The notes beneath the pieces were generated by a model, which saw only the letters and a list, made by a program, of their open reading frames with translations, made no database searches and had not been told where the DNA came from. Of a stretch of 64,000 nucleotides of DNA, positions 61,648 to 64,000 are shown in pieces. The position numbers and the translations under genes are program-made. Source of the DNA: Deltaproteobacteria bacterium (GTDB lineage: Bacteria; Myxococcota_A; Polyangia; Polyangiales; Polyangiaceae); the NCBI GenBank assembly GCA_016218915.1, contig JACRCQ010000030.1:62001-126000 (forward strand), read 5' to 3'. Every line of letters begins with the position of its first letter. The stretch's first letter is position 1.

Positions 61648-62481
61648 TCAGCGGCAGACGTATTGCTGATTGCTCATGGATGCCTTGCACGCGGCATCGT
61701 TCGGGCATCCCTGGTACCTGCAGATGTTCTGCTCGCAGGTCCACGTGGTCACGTCGTAGGCGGGGGAGTTGGGCACAGCGCAGTCTGCAGGCGCTGCGCA
61801 GCTCTTCTGGCATGTCTTGTACCCGAGCCCCGGTGTATCCGCGCACTTGTACGTCTTGGAATACATCGTGGTCTCGCACTCCTGATCCGAGCCGCAGCCG
61901 TTGTACACGCAATGATCCGTCTCGCACGTGTAGTTTGCCGCAGAGAACGCGCCCTGGTCCGTCGCGCAATTCGTTGGAGTCTGGCAGCCGAGCTGACACA
62001 GGTTCATGCTGCCGTAGGGGGAAGGCCGGCACACGTACTTGTCCGACTTGTACACTGCGGCGCAGACCTGATCGCTGGTGCATCCCTTGTAGGCGCACGC
62101 GCCGCTGTCGCAGGACCACTCGTCGGCCGGGAACGCCCCCAGCGTCACGCAATCCGCAGGCGCAGAGCATCCGACCACGCAGTACGGCGTGTGAGGGGCT
62201 CCCCCGGAGCCGGCCGATCCACCTTGCGACGAGCCACCCTGCGAGCTTCCTCCCTGCGAGGAGCCACCTTGCGAGGACCCGCCTTGGGAAGATCCTCCTT
62301 GAGAGGAGCCTCCTTGCGAAGACCCGCCCTGCGAGCCTCCGCCCGTTCCCGCCGAGGAGCCGCCGGTCCCAGGGTCGCCGCCCGTACCCGCACCTGCGTC
62401 ATTGTACCAGCTCCCCCCTGAAGAGCTGTCATCGGAGCAGGCCGCAACGAGCATGGCTGCGAGCAGGACGACACGTTTCAT
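61648..62481 (-). CDS. Stalked lipoprotein with three Cys-rich repeats
   Basis: This 277-residue lipoprotein has a signal ending at LVAAC (Cys15) and a Gly/Ser/Asp stalk in which QGGSS repeats about seven times (15-base DNA repeat). Three C-terminal modules of about 55 residues follow, each with eight cysteines in a spacing that begins YC-N3-C or LC-N3-C and ends in VCR or KCA. These are probably disulphide-stabilised domains displayed on the surface. The general plan, stalk plus Cys repeats, matches the lipoprotein at 622-1296. Its 5' end (signal peptide and upstream DNA) is duplicated beyond the toxin-antitoxin pair. Confidence 0.82.
   Translation of the reverse strand: MKRVVLLAAMLVAACSDDSSSGGSWYNDAGAGTGGDPGTGGSSAGTGGGSQGGSSQGGSSQGGSSQGGSSQGGSSQGGSSQGGSSQGGSAGSGGAPHTPYCVVGCSAPADCVTLGAFPADEWSCDSGACAYKGCTSDQVCAAVYKSDKYVCRPSPYGSMNLCQLGCQTPTNCATDQGAFSAANYTCETDHCVYNGCGSDQECETTMYSKTYKCADTPGLGYKTCQKSCAAPADCAVPNSPAYDVTTWTCEQNICRYQGCPNDAACKASMSNQQYVCR
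62222..62338 (-). repeat. 15-base tandem repeat coding for QGGSS
   Basis: About seven complete and one partial copies of a 15-base unit, differing at a few wobble positions, encode the QGGSS stalk of the lipoprotein at 61648-62481. The period is a multiple of three, so gains or losses of units keep the frame and change only stalk length. It is coding, not CRISPR. Confidence 0.8.
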
Positions 62482-62565
62482 GGGTCGAGCATACAGCTCG
62501 CCGAATCTCACCGGAAGGGACGTGGCAGCCGAACCCGCACCAGCGGCGACCACGGTTCGGTGGGG
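62435..62565. repeat. Left copy of an imperfect direct repeat flanking vapBC
   Basis: Three blocks match the right copy (63271-63444) in the same orientation: 62435-62471 (37 bases, two mismatches), 62499-62533 (35 bases, identical) and 62535-62565 (31 bases, identical). This copy contains the lipoprotein signal-peptide codons and its upstream region. The blocks are separated by 27 and 1 bases here, compared with 17 and 54 in the right copy. Confidence 0.85.
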
Positions 62566-62608
62566 CATCGGGCTCTGATTGCATCGGATGCAGGCAGATG
62601 CTAGCGTT

Positions 62609-62625
62609 GTATGCATGCAGTATAC
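62609..62625 (+). promoter_or_regulatory. Candidate antitoxin operator over the start codon
   Basis: GTAT-N9-ATAC forms an inverted repeat around GCATGC, covering the antitoxin ATG at 62615. A second small palindrome, GCATCGGATGC, lies at 62581-62591. Ribbon-helix-helix antitoxins usually repress their own promoter through such sites. There is no direct evidence of binding. Confidence 0.35.
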
Positions 62626-62854
62626 GATCCGCAACATTCCCCCTGAGGTCGATCGCGCGATCAAGGCGCGGGCCAAGAAGCTCGGCAAAAGCGTGAATCA
62701 AGTAGCCCTCGAGCTGCTGACCTACGGAGCGGGCAAGGCGGTTCGGAGACGGAGCCTGCGAAACATGCCCGGTGCGTGGTCCAAGCAGGAAGCGACCGAG
62801 TTCGACCGTTTCCTCGACGAGCATCGCGCCATCGACCCGGAGCTGTGGAAGTGA
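62615..62854 (+). CDS. Ribbon-helix-helix antitoxin of a VapBC-type pair
   Basis: This 79-residue protein begins MQYTIRNIPPEVDRAIKARA, the typical beta-strand plus helix of Arc/FitA-like ribbon-helix-helix DNA-binding antitoxins. The C-terminal tail (WSKQEATEFDRFLDEHR) should wrap the toxin and block its active site. The stop codon overlaps the toxin start by four bases (GTGA), which couples their synthesis. The ATG at 62615 is preferred to upstream starts because it opens the RHH strand. Confidence 0.85.
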   Translation: MQYTIRNIPPEVDRAIKARAKKLGKSVNQVALELLTYGAGKAVRRRSLRNMPGAWSKQEATEFDRFLDEHRAIDPELWK

Positions 62855-63234
62855 AGGTCCTGCTCGACACCAATCGGCTCTCGGATGCTTTGGCGGGAGT
62901 CGCGCAAGTCGTGGAAACGCTCGAGACCGCCGAGGCCGTCTACGTGCCGGTCATCGCGTTGGGGGAGCTCCGAGCAGGGTTTCTGAAGGGGCGCCGCCCG
63001 GCGAAGAACGAGACGCGCTTGCAGTGGTTCTTGTCGCAAGACGGAGTCTCCACTGTCGAGGTCGGCGCGTCCATGTCCCATCGCTATGCGCAGATCCTCG
63101 GCGCCTTGCGCCGCGCCGGCACGCCAATCCCGACGAATGACCTTTGGATTGCCGCCATCGCGATCGATCAGGGCCTGAGCCTCTACACGCGGGACGCCCA
63201 CTTCCGGCACGTGCCAGGCTTGGCCTGTCTCTGA
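62851..63234 (+). CDS. PIN-domain ribonuclease toxin (VapC family)
   Basis: This 127-residue PIN-domain protein has the four acidic metal-binding residues: Asp6 (LLDTNRLSD), Glu39 (ALGELRAG), Asp97 (PTNDLWIAAIA) and Asp115 (YTRDAHF). VapC-type toxins cut RNA, often initiator tRNA or 23S rRNA, and are inhibited by the cognate antitoxin encoded just before. All catalytic residues are intact, so the toxin may be active. It begins with GTG overlapping the antitoxin stop. The pair sits between imperfect direct repeats, suggesting recent insertion or rearrangement. Confidence 0.88.
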   Translation: MKVLLDTNRLSDALAGVAQVVETLETAEAVYVPVIALGELRAGFLKGRRPAKNETRLQWFLSQDGVSTVEVGASMSHRYAQILGALRRAGTPIPTNDLWIAAIAIDQGLSLYTRDAHFRHVPGLACL

Positions 63235-63240
63235 GCGCCG

Positions 63241-63318
63241 GACTTCAACAATGCGGCGAGACCCGCGTCAGAGCAGGCTGCAACGAGCATCGCTGCGAGC
63301 AGGACGATGATCCAGCAC
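63241..63318 (-). pseudogene. Truncated copy of the stalked-lipoprotein signal peptide
   Basis: On the minus strand, the residues IIVLLAAMLVAACSD correspond to VVLLAAMLVAACSD of the intact lipoprotein (62481 downward). The copy loses its start codon (ATC replaces it) and its reading frame runs into unrelated sequence soon after the lipobox, next to the toxin gene end. It is a remnant of a duplication, not a working gene. Confidence 0.6.
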
Positions 63319-63444
63319 ACAGCCCGCCGAATCTCACCGGAAGGGACGTGGCAGCCGAAGCACGGGTCGTGGGCTCGAAGAAGCGGCAGGGGCCGAGGCT
63401 GATGCGGGTGGCACCGCACCAGCGGCGACCACGGTTCGGTGGGG
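63271..63444. repeat. Right copy of the imperfect direct repeat flanking vapBC
   Basis: This copy holds matching blocks at 63271-63307, 63325-63359 and 63414-63444, with a 54-base segment between the second and third that the left copy lacks. The third block codes for part of the C-terminus of the membrane protein gene, and the first encodes the lipoprotein remnant. Confidence 0.85.
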
Positions 63445-64000
63445 TGTCGGCGTCCACGTCATGGGCAGGAAGTAGGCGATGGAGAGCAACACGAAGACCC
63501 CGGCAAGACCGAAACCTACCGGCCAGAGGCGAAGCGCGCGCTTGCGTACGTCCTCGACCCCATGCGCGTAGAGCACGGCTGCTGGCACGATCGCCGGGAA
63601 GATGAACCTGAAGTCAGCGTGGAATCCGTAGGGGACGAAGACATGGAAGACGAGAGCCGCGCTCACGAACACAGCGGTCGCTACCAGGCAGAACGTCCGC
63701 GCGGCCGATCGGCTGGCGCGACCGAGCAGAAGTCCAGACCCCATCCACGAGAGCATGGCGAGCAGCGCGACGTTCATGGCTCTTGCCAGGCGCTGATCCG
63801 GCTCAGGCGCAGGCAGGTGAACGGGCATCACGTTGTGGGTGCCCAGCAAGCTCGACTTGAGCAGGTGATTCCAGAACGTCGGCTCCTCGCTGCGGAACCT
63901 GCGCGCCGTGGCATAGGGAGCGGTCACGAACGACCAGGGCTGGAAGGTGCAATAGTACCTGAGGGTCGGCTTGATCGCCTGCTCTGCGCTGTTGGTATAG
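63334..64000 (-). CDS. GT39/ArnT-like integral membrane glycosyltransferase, C-terminal part (runs off the window)
   Basis: The frame stays open from base 64000 to a stop at 63334, giving 221 residues of the C-terminus; the true start is beyond the window. It has four or five membrane segments and motifs (FWNHLLKSSLLG, GFHADFRFIFPAIVP) resembling lipid-linked-sugar glycosyltransferases of the GT39/ArnT type. The last roughly 35 residues are low-complexity Ala/Pro/Ser sequence that falls in the right direct repeat. The family call is uncertain because the catalytic part lies outside. Confidence 0.6.
   Translation of the reverse strand, partial: YTNSAEQAIKPTLRYYCTFQPWSFVTAPYATARRFRSEEPTFWNHLLKSSLLGTHNVMPVHLPAPEPDQRLARAMNVALLAMLSWMGSGLLLGRASRSAARTFCLVATAVFVSAALVFHVFVPYGFHADFRFIFPAIVPAAVLYAHGVEDVRKRALRLWPVGFGLAGVFVLLSIAYFLPMTWTPTPHRTVVAAGAVPPASASAPAASSSPRPVLRLPRPFR

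Noticed and set aside
62222..62338. Short regular repeats that might be taken for a CRISPR array
   Set aside because: Units are 15 bases without spacers, in frame with a lipoprotein gene and coding for a Gly/Ser stalk; no cas genes are present.

Overview
This window is a stretch of a GC-rich, Gram-negative chromosome. It looks like a member of the Myxococcota (former deltaproteobacteria). The reasons are: many Gly/Ser-stalked, Cys-rich lipoproteins; TPR-rich proteins, one of about 3,735 residues; a pilC-pilS pair; ihfA followed by a merR gene; and a multihaem cytochrome cluster of the kind known from Geobacter and Anaeromyxobacter. The lineage is inferred from gene content only. Coding density is high and many genes overlap by 1-4 bases (ATGA or GTGA joints). 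I see no rRNA, tRNA, CRISPR array, insertion sequence or prophage.

Layout. 1-7.4 kb: the end of a MoxR-like ATPase gene, a stalked Cys-rich lipoprotein, an NfeD/flotillin/flotillin operon, a GlcD-type FAD oxidase, ruvC and a LolA-like protein. 8.1-23.9 kb: the giant TPR protein, a DUF374 acyltransferase, a class IV aminotransferase, a second TPR protein and an MlaC-like lipid carrier. 24.1-32.6 kb: pilS and pilC without pilR or pilA, a lipoprotein, glgC, a calcineurin-like phosphatase, a TPR membrane protein, prmA and rsmE. 32.6-40.0 kb: a five-gene operon on the minus strand. It encodes an inner-membrane NapC/NirT-like protein with an array of up to 34 haems, a 15-haem lipoprotein, an outer-membrane beta-barrel, a 12-haem lipoprotein and an OB-fold-like lipoprotein. 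Together these could form an electron path from the quinone pool through the periplasm and across the outer membrane.

40.3-46.0 kb: two oligopeptide ABC ATPases without permeases, and a MATE pump preceded by a 36-codon open frame and an intrinsic terminator (a possible attenuator). Upstream of these are a Tat-exported DUF362 protein and a DNRLRE-like lipoprotein. 46.2-49.3 kb: ACP, a ketosynthase fused to an inactive ketosynthase-like half, and a lipoprotein, in overlapping reading frames. This set resembles the core of aryl-polyene-type pathways. 49.3-55.8 kb: enoyl-CoA hydratase, a processive GT2 glycosyltransferase, IHF alpha, a MerR regulator, a membrane-anchored unknown, and an overlapping GT2 plus UDP-galactopyranose-mutase-like pair.

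55.9-64.0 kb: an aconitase-family protein with reversed domain order, a molybdopterin oxidoreductase, two lipoproteins, and a vapBC-type toxin-antitoxin pair. The pair lies between imperfect direct repeats copied from the 5' end of the neighbouring lipoprotein gene. The window ends inside an integral-membrane glycosyltransferase-like gene.
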